Origin: an uncultured Mycoplasmatales bacterium
GTDB lineage: Bacteria; Bacillota_I; Bacilli_A; UBA3375
Length of the DNA: 64,000 nt
Reading direction: 5' to 3'
Assembly: GCA_937936465.1 (NCBI GenBank)
Contig: CALDDH010000009.1
Location: 1-64,000, forward strand
In this document: positions 26,155-34,722 of the stretch, piece after piece
How the letters are laid out: each line of letters starts with the position of its first letter
Numbering within the stretch: position 1 is the first letter of the stretch
Made by a program: the position numbers and the translations under genes
Notes under the pieces: generated by a model
The model's database searches: none
Seen by the model: the letters and a program-made list of their open reading frames with translations, nothing else
What the model was told of the DNA's origin: nothing

Positions 26155-29100
26155 TTAATATTTTATATTTCCCTTATTATTTAAAAGTAAAAATCTGATT
26201 TCTTCCATTACAATTAAATCTAATTCAATCTTAAAAATATCGTCCTTATTATAATAAATCGTTTTAACTTTTGGTTTTAAACCTTCTATTATAATCTTTT
26301 CTTTAAATAATATATCTGAAAAATCAATTTTATACTTTCTAAATATTGTAATTACTATCTCTTTTAAAGCATTTCTTTCTTTTATAAAGTTATTTTCATG
26401 TAATACTTTATGGTAAGCTAAAATAATCCCAAATATATTATCATTATCATTTAAATAATCATAGTGATCAATTCTATTTCTAATTGTATTCAAGTCTTTT
26501 ATATATGTTACTATTTGATCAAATTTTCTCATTTCAGACACTAACCTCATATTTAATTCATATTCAAATTTTATTTTTTTGACTAATAATTTTAATTTTA
26601 ATTTATTATCTAAGTAATCATGTTTCAATATATTCTTGTTTAATTGAATTAATTTGTTTTGTTTCTCATTAAAAACTTTACTTTCTAATTTATATATTTC
26701 TTTTCTTAATTCATTGTATTGGTCTTTTATATCCTTAATATGATTATCCTTTTTATAAAAATCTTCATATTCATGAATATCATTGTTTAAGTCTTGAAAG
26801 ATTTTAATTTCTAAATATTTCTTAATAAAACCTTTATTTTCAAAATTAATTAATGTTCTAGAAAGAATTAAGTTTTTTTCCTGAATTATTAAGGGTTGTT
26901 CTTTTATTTCATTTTCATTGTCAATATATTGTTTATATTTAATTGTTGATAAGTCCTCTCTATCATATATTATTTGCAATCTTTTATTCAATCCTTTGTA
27001 GCCCTCACCATGAATAGGAAATCCTTTTTTCCCATTACTTAACAATTGATATTTTGGAAGTTCTTTATCCTTTATTTTTAATAATAATGTAAGAAATTCT
27101 AGAAGTATTTCTAATTCTTCTAAATACTTCTCTCTAGTATTATTAATATCGTATTTATTTAAATATTCTGCGTGTTGGACTTTAAAATCATCTTCTTCAT
27201 ATCTTTTGGTTAAAATAGTTTTATACTTCAATGTGTTTTGAATCAATGAAGATATTTCATCTATACTATTGAAAATACTACTCATTACTATATATTTAAA
27301 ATTAATGTTTAATATTTGGATATTGTTTTTAACCTGATCTAATGTCTTTTTACATTGACATTCAATCTTAGGTATATTTTCATATTCTCTTCCACCTTCT
27401 ATTTGTTTGATATTATCAAAAATAAATCTATAGTTTTCTTTTATATAATCTCCAAAATTATAACTAATATATTTTTCAAATTTAATTTGATATTGCTTAA
27501 CTTTACTTTCATTACCATTAGCTAATTGAAGCAATTGTCTTTGTTTTTCAATTAAATCTATATCTTCATTTTTAAATATATCTATAAGTTTCTGATTTTT
27601 ATTACACAATGTGTCAAAATATTTATTATTTTTGATAGAACATAAAAAATCATTAACATGGTTATATATTTCTTCTAACAAATATTTTATTGCATTATAC
27701 TTTGTTATATTAAAATCCTTTTGATCAAGACCTAAAATTTGTCTAATATAGTTATCATCTATGCTTCTACTATGATTTATTAGTTTGTGAAACCTAGGTA
27801 ATGCAGTTTTTTTAATTGCAAAAATATCTAATCCACTATATAATTTATTAATTTTTTCTTGAGTAAAATACATATATATTGCATTACTATTTAATTTAGC
27901 TACTTCATATTCCGCTAAATCAAATTCATTAATTTTTTTTGACCAGTATATATTGTATTTTTTAATAAATTCTTCTATAATACATTCATCTAATTTACTA
28001 TCATCTTTAACATGATATAAATAATTTCTCAACCTTATTAGTGCTAATGATAATTCTGGACTTTCTTTTAGCTCATCAATATCTAGTTTATCTACTTTAT
28101 TATAGTAACATTTCTCATTAATTGCATTAATACCATCCCCAAATAAATCATTGTATTTATTTTTATCATTATTTTTATTGTATTTATTATTAAATAAATA
28201 TAATGTTGGAGAAATATTTTGAGCTAACTTTGATTTAAATGTATTTTCTAATTTAATTATTTCTTTTTGATACCTATTATGATTAAAATTTGTACTATTT
28301 ATATATGTATCATTTTGCATATCATTTTTCAATTCTTTTATAATATTGTATTGTATATTACTAAATATACTATTTTCAATTTTTGACTGTAAATATTTAA
28401 CTTTAAAATACTTCTTAATCTTTATTTGTTGTTCACTTTTATTTTCAATTAATAATATCTTTTTATAACGACCTTGTATAGTTTGATGAACTAATTTTAA
28501 AACCCTTAATGAATCATCTCCTTTAATTAATTTTGTGTCAATTGTTAAATGATTAATTAATTCTTCTTTTCCTTTTTCTTTATTTTCTATATATATTTTA
28601 AATTGACTTTGATAATGATTTTTTACTGTATTAATTAATTCAGATATCCCATTATTATAATTAACAGCATTAATTAATGCATTAACATTAAATTTTTCAA
28701 TAATTTTTTTTATATCACTTTTTATATTTTCATTTATCTTTTTAATTTCATCTTGTTTTTTTTGTTTTTCATTTTTTGACAAATTAGCTTTATCAAGATT
28801 AAATGTTTTATATTTAATTTCTTTAAAATATTTTTTTGCATTTATGCTTGGAAATGTAGAATTTAGTTTTTTATTAATTGAGCTAAATTCTCCCAACTTA
28901 TAATTACTTTTTAAAATACTATCTAATTGTATTTCACTTAAATTTTTATCATAAAACAAAAAGAATGAATAAATTTGCTTTAACATTTCTTCGCTCTTTA
29001 TATATTCATATAATTTATCATCATCAATAAAATTATTTTTTTCTAATTCTTTGGCAATAAATCTTATGAAGTTATTGAAGTGTTTTATCTTTAAATCACC

Positions 29101-29670
29101 CATACCTAATAGTAATTTTTCTATTTTTATTGGGTTTTTTTCATCTATTAATTTCTCCCTTGTGAATTGATCAAATGACTTTTCCACATTAGTAGTATTT
29201 TTACGATACACACCATCCATATTTATTTCAAATCTACATTTGAAATTATTATTATTATTATTAATTTCAAATAAAAAAAAATTTAAAAATTCATTTATTG
29301 CCTTTTTCAATTGATTTCTCTGGATTAATAAATCTCTTTCAAAATCTGTATAATAATCACGAGTTATTTTATGACCATTAATTCTATGTTTTCCATCAGA
29401 ATACTTTTTATTGAATCTCTCTTTAAATTTACTGTATGATTCATCATTTCCCTTTCTATTAACAATAAAATATTTTTCATTGTTTACACAATCTCCATCT
29501 ATTGATTTATAAACAATATTTTGGATTTGATTATCTTTGAATTCATAAATTATATTATTTTCAAAATATTTTTCTTTGATTTCACTAATATTGTGTATCT
29601 TTTTACCATACTTATATTTATTAATATCAACTCTCTCAATATTATATTGTTTAAATTTTCCTTTTGACAT
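26155..29670 (-). CDS. cas13a: Cas13a (C2c2), type VI-A CRISPR RNA-guided RNase
   Basis: 1171 residues, in the usual Cas13a range. Two HEPN RNase motifs of the RN-x3-H type are intact: HEPN1 RNYLYH (Arg548, Asn549, His553) and HEPN2 RNRIDH (Arg1064, Asn1065, His1069), with spacing and a C-terminal second HEPN as in Cas13a. It is Lys/Asn/Ile-rich with no other recognisable domain. Guided by crRNA from the adjacent arrays, family members bind complementary single-stranded RNA and then cut target and bystander RNA, causing dormancy of infected cells. ATG 29670 follows GAGGAG. It has its own TATAAT (29717-29722) after a terminator separating it from array 2. A relic relative lies at 20481-20880. 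Confidence 0.97.
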   Translation of the reverse strand: MSKGKFKQYNIERVDINKYKYGKKIHNISEIKEKYFENNIIYEFKDNQIQNIVYKSIDGDCVNNEKYFIVNRKGNDESYSKFKERFNKKYSDGKHRINGHKITRDYYTDFERDLLIQRNQLKKAINEFLNFFLFEINNNNNNFKCRFEINMDGVYRKNTTNVEKSFDQFTREKLIDEKNPIKIEKLLLGMGDLKIKHFNNFIRFIAKELEKNNFIDDDKLYEYIKSEEMLKQIYSFFLFYDKNLSEIQLDSILKSNYKLGEFSSINKKLNSTFPSINAKKYFKEIKYKTFNLDKANLSKNEKQKKQDEIKKINENIKSDIKKIIEKFNVNALINAVNYNNGISELINTVKNHYQSQFKIYIENKEKGKEELINHLTIDTKLIKGDDSLRVLKLVHQTIQGRYKKILLIENKSEQQIKIKKYFKVKYLQSKIENSIFSNIQYNIIKELKNDMQNDTYINSTNFNHNRYQKEIIKLENTFKSKLAQNISPTLYLFNNKYNKNNDKNKYNDLFGDGINAINEKCYYNKVDKLDIDELKESPELSLALIRLRNYLYHVKDDSKLDECIIEEFIKKYNIYWSKKINEFDLAEYEVAKLNSNAIYMYFTQEKINKLYSGLDIFAIKKTALPRFHKLINHSRSIDDNYIRQILGLDQKDFNITKYNAIKYLLEEIYNHVNDFLCSIKNNKYFDTLCNKNQKLIDIFKNEDIDLIEKQRQLLQLANGNESKVKQYQIKFEKYISYNFGDYIKENYRFIFDNIKQIEGGREYENIPKIECQCKKTLDQVKNNIQILNINFKYIVMSSIFNSIDEISSLIQNTLKYKTILTKRYEEDDFKVQHAEYLNKYDINNTREKYLEELEILLEFLTLLLKIKDKELPKYQLLSNGKKGFPIHGEGYKGLNKRLQIIYDREDLSTIKYKQYIDNENEIKEQPLIIQEKNLILSRTLINFENKGFIKKYLEIKIFQDLNNDIHEYEDFYKKDNHIKDIKDQYNELRKEIYKLESKVFNEKQNKLIQLNKNILKHDYLDNKLKLKLLVKKIKFEYELNMRLVSEMRKFDQIVTYIKDLNTIRNRIDHYDYLNDNDNIFGIILAYHKVLHENNFIKERNALKEIVITIFRKYKIDFSDILFKEKIIIEGLKPKVKTIYYNKDDIFKIELDLIVMEEIRFLLLNNKGNIKY

Positions 29671-29716
29671 AATTTCTCCTCTTTTGTATTTTTTTCTTCC
29701 CTATTTTCTCAATAAT

Positions 29717-29722
29717 ATTATA
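29717..29722 (-). promoter_or_regulatory. -10 box of the cas13a promoter
   Basis: TATAAT on the minus strand, 47 bases upstream of the start codon; the -35 is weak (TTACTT-like). It lies downstream of the terminator at 29746-29767, so cas13a is probably transcribed separately from array 2. Confidence 0.5.
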
Positions 29723-29745
29723 ACAATAAAACTTTAAAAAGTAAT

Positions 29746-29767
29746 AAAAAACTTAATCTAAATTAAG
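29746..29767 (-). terminator. Terminator between CRISPR array 2 and cas13a
   Basis: On the minus strand CTTAAT/ATTAAG arms (29752-29767) are followed by TTTTTTATT. It would end the array 2 transcript before cas13a. Confidence 0.65.
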
Positions 29768-29873
29768 GTCTTTTCTTATATTTAAAAATCCTTACTAATC
29801 AAAGTAAATAATGATTAATAAAGATTTTTGTAATTTATTTTATTTACTTAATGATTATTACTCTTAGGTTCAC

Positions 29874-30311
29874 TTACTTGTCCCTTTCGTTTTTGGTGGC
29901 ATCTATATCCATTTCAATATATTCCAGAAGAAAAAATAAGTTTTAGTTCCCTTCGTTTTTGGGGTCATCTATATCAAAATGAAAAGATCTTTACATTTTA
30001 TATTTAGTTTTAGTCTCATTCGTTTTTGGGGTCATCTATATCAGAAGCAAATACGACTACATTTACGACAGAGTTTTAGTCCCCTTCGTTTTTGGGGTCA
30101 TCTATATCCAAACACAATTGAAAGATTTTTAGTTGATTAGTTTTAGTCCCCTTCGTTTTTGGGGTCATCTATATCGTAGTATATAATTACCAGTTTACAG
30201 TGTTTGAGTTTTAGTCCCCTTCGTTTTTGGGGTCATCTATATCACAAATATTCAAAAAAGGAGGCTGATATATCAGTTTTAGTCCCCTTCGTTTTTGGGG
30301 TCATCTATATC
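29874..30311 (-). CRISPR. Type VI-A CRISPR array 2 (7 repeats, 6 spacers)
   Basis: 36-base repeats at 29874, 29940, 30007, 30073, 30140, 30208 and 30276 (last ends at 30311); spacers of 30, 31, 30, 31, 32 and 32 bases. The four repeats nearest the leader are identical to those of array 1. The one at 30007 has two changes, the one at 29940 has one, and the terminal repeat at 29874 is strongly degenerate (about seven changes). This decay away from the leader fits crRNA transcription on the minus strand. It lies between cas2 and cas13a. Confidence 0.97.
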
Positions 30312-30370
30312 CAATGATTGGATATATACTTTAATTATAGTACTTTATCTTAAATATTACAAATTTATTT
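30306..30370 (-). promoter_or_regulatory. Leader and promoter of CRISPR array 2
   Basis: TTGTAA (30357-30362) and TATAAT (30334-30339), 17-base spacer, reading into the array. The palindrome TATATCCAA-N3-TTGGATATA (30306-30326) spans the junction with the first repeat. The leader is nearly identical to that of array 1 and starts 26 bases after the cas2 stop. Confidence 0.8.
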
Positions 30371-30395
30371 TTTGTTTTTTTTAGTTTTTTTATCT

Positions 30396-30719
30396 TTAAA
30401 ATTCAATTAACCTTGTTTTCCTACTTATTATTTTCTCACTTAATGATTTATCCCCTGCTATTACTTCCATCTTTTCATATTGATTGTTTGGTATGAGTAA
30501 CATTCTAATATTTGAGTTGTTTGGGCTACTTAGTTTCAATTGACTTTTTAAATTTAAATAACTAGGTTTTTGATTCAAACTTTTTATATACACTGACTCT
30601 TGCAACATCATAAAGCCAATTGATAAAATATGCTTTCTAAATTTATTATAATCCTTTGATTCTTTAATATTATTATTTGGAATATCATATATTAAAATGA
30701 TTGTATATTTAATACTCAT
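30396..30719 (-). CDS. cas2: Cas2 adaptation protein
   Basis: ~107 residues from ATG 30719 (MSIKYTIILIYDIPNNN); an in-frame start ten codons earlier lies inside cas1 and is less likely. The ferredoxin-like fold is recognisable: beta-1 ending YDIPN with the conserved Asp, RKHILSIGFMMLQESVYI with the Q-x-S-V-y strand, and RMLLIPNNQYEKM. It overlaps the cas1 stop by 11 bases. It forms the integrase complex with Cas1. The similarity is to type II-A-like Cas2, as is typical for type VI-A adaptation modules. Confidence 0.93.
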   Translation of the reverse strand: MSIKYTIILIYDIPNNNIKESKDYNKFRKHILSIGFMMLQESVYIKSLNQKPSYLNLKSQLKLSSPNNSNIRMLLIPNNQYEKMEVIAGDKSLSEKIISRKTRLIEF

Positions 30720-31605
30720 AGTGCTCACAATTAGTAACTGGTAGATCAATCTTTTTTATATCATAATTTAAGTAATCAATTATATTATTAATAAATATTT
30801 GAACACTTGTTTTATACTCTTTCTTTTGATTATTAATGACTACTGTTTGAAATATTAACTGTTGTAAATATTCTTTTTCAACCTTGGTAAATATATTATC
30901 TTTAATCATCAACAAATATACAACATAATCTACCATTGGCCGATATACTTCAATTAAATCATCAGCTAAATTAAAGTTATTAAATTGATTACTGTGCCAA
31001 ATACCAAGTGCTGGGCTTAATCCTTTGGCAACTATTTGTTGTTTAATGACACTCCTTAAAATTGCATATCCATAATTAAGTCCATAATTTATCTCATCTT
31101 CTGCAAATCTAATAAATTTATTTGTATATAATTCTTTAAAATAAATTCTTGCAACTTGTGCTTCAATACTAATGAAATTATCTTTAGTTATTTTTAATTT
31201 TAAACATTTTATTTTTCTAATTATAGCTTGATCTTTATTAAAGTGTTCTAATAATAATAATTGATTATCTATTTTTTGCTCTATTATTTTCATAAATAAT
31301 TTTTGTTTACGACTTTCTTTCCATTTAATTTGTTTCTCTAACCTAGATAATTGTTTATAAAACGTATGAAAAGAAGTAGTTAGTGCCAGTGGGGTATATT
31401 TTTGATCACAATAAATAATTGGAACACTATATTTTGCACAAATTATATTTACTGATGCTGTTATGGAGCAATTTGGATTTTCAATTATTAATACTTCTAT
31501 TTGATTAATTGGAACTTTATTTGTCTCTTCATTGACTACTATGACTATGTTATTATTTTCAACTTTTAGTTTACTCATGCTTTTTACAGTTATGATATTA
31601 CTCAT
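30709..31605 (-). CDS. cas1: Cas1 spacer integrase
   Basis: 298 residues. The catalytic metal ligands are visible: Glu148 (SIEAQVARIYF), His204 (GIWHSNQFNNFN) and Glu219 (DLIEVYRPMVD), together with NYGLNYGYAILRS. The sequence resembles the Cas1 of type II-A systems. With Cas2 it inserts new spacers at the leader end. The start has AAAGGA nine bases upstream of ATG 31605. A hairpin terminator (31648-31682) isolates the gene from the upstream surface-protein gene. A complete adaptation module suggests this type VI-A locus can still acquire spacers. Confidence 0.95.
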   Translation of the reverse strand: MSNIITVKSMSKLKVENNNIVIVVNEETNKVPINQIEVLIIENPNCSITASVNIICAKYSVPIIYCDQKYTPLALTTSFHTFYKQLSRLEKQIKWKESRKQKLFMKIIEQKIDNQLLLLEHFNKDQAIIRKIKCLKLKITKDNFISIEAQVARIYFKELYTNKFIRFAEDEINYGLNYGYAILRSVIKQQIVAKGLSPALGIWHSNQFNNFNLADDLIEVYRPMVDYVVYLLMIKDNIFTKVEKEYLQQLIFQTVVINNQKKEYKTSVQIFINNIIDYLNYDIKKIDLPVTNCEHYEY

Positions 31606-31647
31606 CTTTAAATCCTTTCTTTGAACTTGATTAATATATTATCTGTT

Positions 31648-31682
31648 TAAAAAAGCAACTAGTTATTTAATAACTAATCGCT
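31648..31682 (-). terminator. Terminator upstream of cas1
   Basis: On the minus strand a long stem (AGCGATTAGTTAT / ATAACTAGTTGCT with one mismatch) is followed by TTTTTT. It ends the transcript of the gene at 31732-32658. The stem is almost the same as that of the small RNA terminator at 34635-34667. Confidence 0.8.
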
Positions 31683-31731
31683 TTAATTGATTTATCTAAT
31701 TGGTTTCAATAATTCACTTACTTTGTTTAAC

Positions 31732-32658
31732 TTATTCACCCTCATGTAACTGATCTTCTAATTGATCATACTTATTTAATTCACTACACTTAGCTTCTTC
31801 TTTATCTATATAGCATGTTTCAGTTTCTTCTTTATCAACTTTAATTGCTTCTGTTACTTCATGGGCTGGTATAACTTCAGTTGCTTCTTGAACAACTTGC
31901 TCTTTTTCATGAGCTATTAGAGAGATAGCAACTCCTGACACTGTTATTTCATCTCCCGCTTTTAAAGTTAAGTTATCATAGTTTGTGACATAAAAACTTC
32001 CACCTTCTACACCCATTATTTCATTAATACCTGCCCCTATAACATTTCCACCACCTTCTATTGCTTCCAAATCATATTTCCCAGGTTCTATCTTACCTGT
32101 ATCATTACCTTGTGGTATTAATTTAATTGCTACACCACTAACTTCTAAACTATCACCTTGATCAAAAGTCTTATTATCATAATAATTTGTATAAAACTCA
32201 CCACCTGCTGTTCCCATGATTAGATTTAGATCTGTTCCTTGAACGTTTCCTCCACCTTCTACTGGCATTAAGTCATATGTTCCAACTGGGAAGTCTTCTC
32301 CTGCTATATAGTTACCACTTTGTGATGTTGTAAATTCTTTTTCTTCTCCACTTACATATTGTGATGGACTTTGACCAATTATATAATCCCCATTAATTTC
32401 TGTTGTAAAATCTTTTCCATCTTTAACCATTTCAGTTTTCTCTTTATGTGCTGGCACTTCCTGGGCCATGTATGTAACACTTGCTGATTGAAGCGAAGCA
32501 CCTGATATCATAGAAAAAAGTAAAAATCCTAAAAAGATACTAATAACTATTTTAATCAATTTACCCCAAATTGAATATTTCCACATTAAAAATAATCCAA
32601 TTGGAAAAAATAAGATTAACATAATGATAATAAACCAAGTTTTTTTATACACTAACAT
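31732..32658 (-). CDS. Membrane-anchored repeat protein of unknown function
   Basis: 308 residues. Two N-terminal membrane helices (about 6-26 and 33-54), then an extracellular part with two ~65-residue repeats (GTYDLMPVEGGGNVQGTDLN ... GDSLEVSGVAIKLI and GKYDLEAIEGGGNVIGAGIN ... GDEITVSGVAISLI), and a charged tail with PAHE-type repeats and two cysteines. The GTYD/EGGGNV pattern occurs in many Gram-positive hypothetical proteins; the function is unknown. A dead paralogue lies at 1757-2349. It lies between the CRISPR locus and a divergent YHYH protein gene. Confidence 0.7.
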   Translation of the reverse strand: MLVYKKTWFIIIMLILFFPIGLFLMWKYSIWGKLIKIVISIFLGFLLFSMISGASLQSASVTYMAQEVPAHKEKTEMVKDGKDFTTEINGDYIIGQSPSQYVSGEEKEFTTSQSGNYIAGEDFPVGTYDLMPVEGGGNVQGTDLNLIMGTAGGEFYTNYYDNKTFDQGDSLEVSGVAIKLIPQGNDTGKIEPGKYDLEAIEGGGNVIGAGINEIMGVEGGSFYVTNYDNLTLKAGDEITVSGVAISLIAHEKEQVVQEATEVIPAHEVTEAIKVDKEETETCYIDKEEAKCSELNKYDQLEDQLHEGE

Positions 32659-32710
32659 TTTTGAATCCTCCTCTATATCCTTACATATATAATTATATCA
32701 AAAATAAAAT

Positions 32711-32746
32711 GAGTGTTTTTATTTCTTTTGGGGAATAATATACTTT
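32711..32746. repeat. Degenerate copy of the dispersed AT-rich repeat
   Basis: GAGTGTTTTTATTTC followed by TTTTGGGGAATAATATAC, between two divergent genes. Like the copy at 2494-2532 it lies upstream of a member of the GTYD-repeat protein family. Confidence 0.45.
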
Positions 32747-32802
32747 TTTCATTTAATCAATTATTTTATCTAATATAATTTACTGTTGAAAGGCAAGGGG
32801 AT

Positions 32803-33645
32803 ATGAAAAGTTTTTTCTTAATAACAATTTCATTACTAATAATTAATTTAATAAAGCTTCAAGCACATCCAGGGGGAGTAGATTCATCAGGAGGCCATAC
32901 ATGTCATACAAATTGTGAGCAGTATGGATTAAGTCCAGAAGAGTATCATGATCATAGTAGTAGTTCAACTACAAAAACTGCTGATCCAACATATCAAAGT
33001 CCAGTTGAAATAGAACCAACTTCAATTGAAGTAAAAACTAATCAAGAGCCAACAATTACTACTAATTATTCAGCTACTATTAACGAAGATGATATTGATG
33101 AGACACTTAATAAAACACAAATTATTGAATTATTAAATATCTCAGTTGATGATCAAGAAGATGTAGAAATTAGATCAAATGATATTAATATTGATTCTAG
33201 TGAACTTAATAAAACTTCATATGGTGATAATATAATTACTATTTCATATACAGATCAGGCTGGATCACATGTCCAAAAAGAAGCAACTATTACCATTGAA
33301 AAACACATCAATCAAAAACCAGAGATTACAACTACTGTAACTGATAATTTCATAATGATCGATGAGGATCAAATACCTGAGAATATAAATGAGTTAATTA
33401 CTTTACTAGGAATTGAAGTAACAGACCCTGAAGATAGAGTCATTGAACTAGAACCTAGTAATTTTAAAGCCAAAGATAATTTACTACTTATACAAGTTGA
33501 AGACCAAGATGGTCAAAAAGAAAGTTTAGAAATTGAATACAAAATAAACTCAACTATCTTCGGTCAAATAATTGTTTTAATAATAATCTTTGCAGGAATC
33601 ATCGCCTTAGTTACTTTCCTAATTAAAAAATTAATAAAAGATTAA
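32803..33645 (+). CDS. Secreted YHYH-like domain protein with C-terminal anchor
   Basis: 280 residues. A signal peptide (about 1-21) precedes HPGGVDSSGGHTCHTNCEQYGL ... EEYHDH, the calcium/zinc-type YHYH motif region common in Gram-positive secreted proteins, here with YHDH in place of YHYH. Two Ig-like or cadherin-like blocks follow (NYSATINEDDIDETLNKTQ and VTDNFIMIDEDQIPENINEL, each about 80 residues), then a C-terminal membrane helix (about 253-275) and a lysine tail. The start has AAGGGG seven bases upstream. Function unknown; it is probably displayed on the surface. Confidence 0.75.
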   Translation: MKSFFLITISLLIINLIKLQAHPGGVDSSGGHTCHTNCEQYGLSPEEYHDHSSSSTTKTADPTYQSPVEIEPTSIEVKTNQEPTITTNYSATINEDDIDETLNKTQIIELLNISVDDQEDVEIRSNDINIDSSELNKTSYGDNIITISYTDQAGSHVQKEATITIEKHINQKPEITTTVTDNFIMIDEDQIPENINELITLLGIEVTDPEDRVIELEPSNFKAKDNLLLIQVEDQDGQKESLEIEYKINSTIFGQIIVLIIIFAGIIALVTFLIKKLIKD

Positions 33646-33667
33646 ATACTTAAATTAATAAAAATAA

Positions 33668-33694
33668 AACCTTGCATATAAGCAAGGCTTTTTT
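33668..33694 (+). terminator. Intrinsic terminator after the YHYH protein gene
   Basis: CCTTGC/GCAAGG arms (33670-33687) followed by CTTTTTT on the plus strand. Confidence 0.85.
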
Positions 33695-33728
33695 ATTCAA
33701 TATATTGTATAAACAATTAATATTACTT

Positions 33729-34619
33729 TTATATATTTAAGTAAAGTTCATATTTCATAATTATTATAAATATTTCATCTAACCACTCATTGGTACAATT
33801 CAATTTTTGATAATATTTTATGGATTTTTCTAATTCTCTAATAAAATCATTAAAAACATACTTTTTCATTTTAAATGTACAGTCATTCTTGCTTAAAAAA
33901 TAATGTACTAAATCAATCAAATATATTTGTTCTGTTAATAGAAATTTATTATAGTTTTTTTTTATATATTTTTTAGTTTCATATTTTTCTTCAGACCAAG
34001 TATCAGAAAATATTGTATTCAATATCTTCTCTTGAACTTGTTCTCTTTCTTGAACTGGTTTTAATTTTTGTTTTGTATCAAAATATAGTAAATTATCATG
34101 GTGAGAAACTTTATTTCTTATATTATTTATCTTTGGCTCAATAAATTTTTTTTCTTTAAATATATTATTATATATTGCTATCAAATCACTAAGGTAATAA
34201 TAATCATACAATTGAAAAAATTCAAAATTAGGATTTTTTAATGTTTTTTCAATTTCATTTATTTTATTTATAAATTTTTTTTGTTTTTTTTCTATATATA
34301 ATTTAATGTCATTGTTTATTTTTTGCTTATCAACTTTATTTTTTAAACTATAAATACGACTTAAATATACTTTTATTTGATGCTCAAATGTTTTTATTAA
34401 TATTTCAAATGCTCTACTATAATAAAAATTAACTAGCCCACCCATTCTAATATCATCAAATGTTAAATTATTATATTTACCATTTTGAAAACCTTTGAAC
34501 ATTTCTCTTGATGGCTTTAACAACTGCCAAGTTGTATTATACTCTAAATATTCTATTGTATTTATTTCATCATTAATTATTAAGCCTTTTTCTTTCAAAT
34601 TATCAATAACTTTTTGCAC
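33729..34619 (-). CDS. Abi/AbiF-like HEPN RNase (putative toxin of an RNA-protein module)
   Basis: ~296 residues from GTG 34619, just after AAGGGGGG. An earlier in-frame GTG at 34646 is inside a terminator stem and is unlikely. The N-terminus (VIDNLKEKGLIINDEINTIE ... LVNFYYSRAFEILIKTFEHQ) resembles the Abi_2/AbiD/AbiF phage-exclusion family. The HEPN catalytic motif RNKVSHH (Arg168, Asn169, His173) has the RN-x3-H form also seen in Cas13a. No membrane helix. Family members act as abortive-infection factors, probably by RNA cleavage. A promoter, structured small RNA and terminator directly upstream suggest an RNA antitoxin or guide-like partner. It lies 2.1 kb upstream of the type VI-A locus on the same strand. 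Confidence 0.75.
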   Translation of the reverse strand: MQKVIDNLKEKGLIINDEINTIEYLEYNTTWQLLKPSREMFKGFQNGKYNNLTFDDIRMGGLVNFYYSRAFEILIKTFEHQIKVYLSRIYSLKNKVDKQKINNDIKLYIEKKQKKFINKINEIEKTLKNPNFEFFQLYDYYYLSDLIAIYNNIFKEKKFIEPKINNIRNKVSHHDNLLYFDTKQKLKPVQEREQVQEKILNTIFSDTWSEEKYETKKYIKKNYNKFLLTEQIYLIDLVHYFLSKNDCTFKMKKYVFNDFIRELEKSIKYYQKLNCTNEWLDEIFIIIMKYELYLNI

Positions 34620-34634
34620 GTCCCCCCTTAAAAT

Positions 34635-34716
34635 AAAAAAAGCCACTAGTTATATAATAACTAATGGTAAAATCCTAACATAAATGTTTGATTTTCTCCA
34701 GTACCCCTGTACCTAC
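34635..34716 (-). ncRNA. Putative ~80-nt structured small RNA upstream of the HEPN gene
   Basis: Predicted transcript on the minus strand, from about 34716 to a T-run at 34635-34641. Three hairpins can be drawn: GTAC-AGGG-GTAC at the 5' end; a central stem with AAAATC/GATTTT and inner AACAT/ATGTT; and a terminator with 11-bp arms (34643-34667, one mismatch). It has no ORF and ends 16 bases before the HEPN start. The arrangement promoter-RNA-terminator-toxin gene is that of RNA-antitoxin modules; its true role is inferred. Confidence 0.6.
34643..34667 (-). terminator. Terminator of the small RNA
   Basis: CCATTAGTTAT / ATAACTAGTGG arms with a 3-base loop, followed on the minus strand by GCTTTTTTT. 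Leaky read-through would feed the HEPN gene. Confidence 0.85.
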
Positions 34717-34722
34717 ACATAT

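Noticed and set aside
26155-29670. Large effector as Cas9 or Cas12
   Set aside because: No RuvC or HNH motifs are visible; two RN-x3-H HEPN motifs and the repeat type identify Cas13a. No tracrRNA-like anti-repeat was seen either.
33729-34619. HEPN protein as a type VI accessory Cas gene (Csx27/Csx28 or WYL type)
   Set aside because: Those accessories belong to Cas13b/Cas13d systems and have membrane helices or WYL domains. This protein has the Abi-like layout and its own promoter and RNA.
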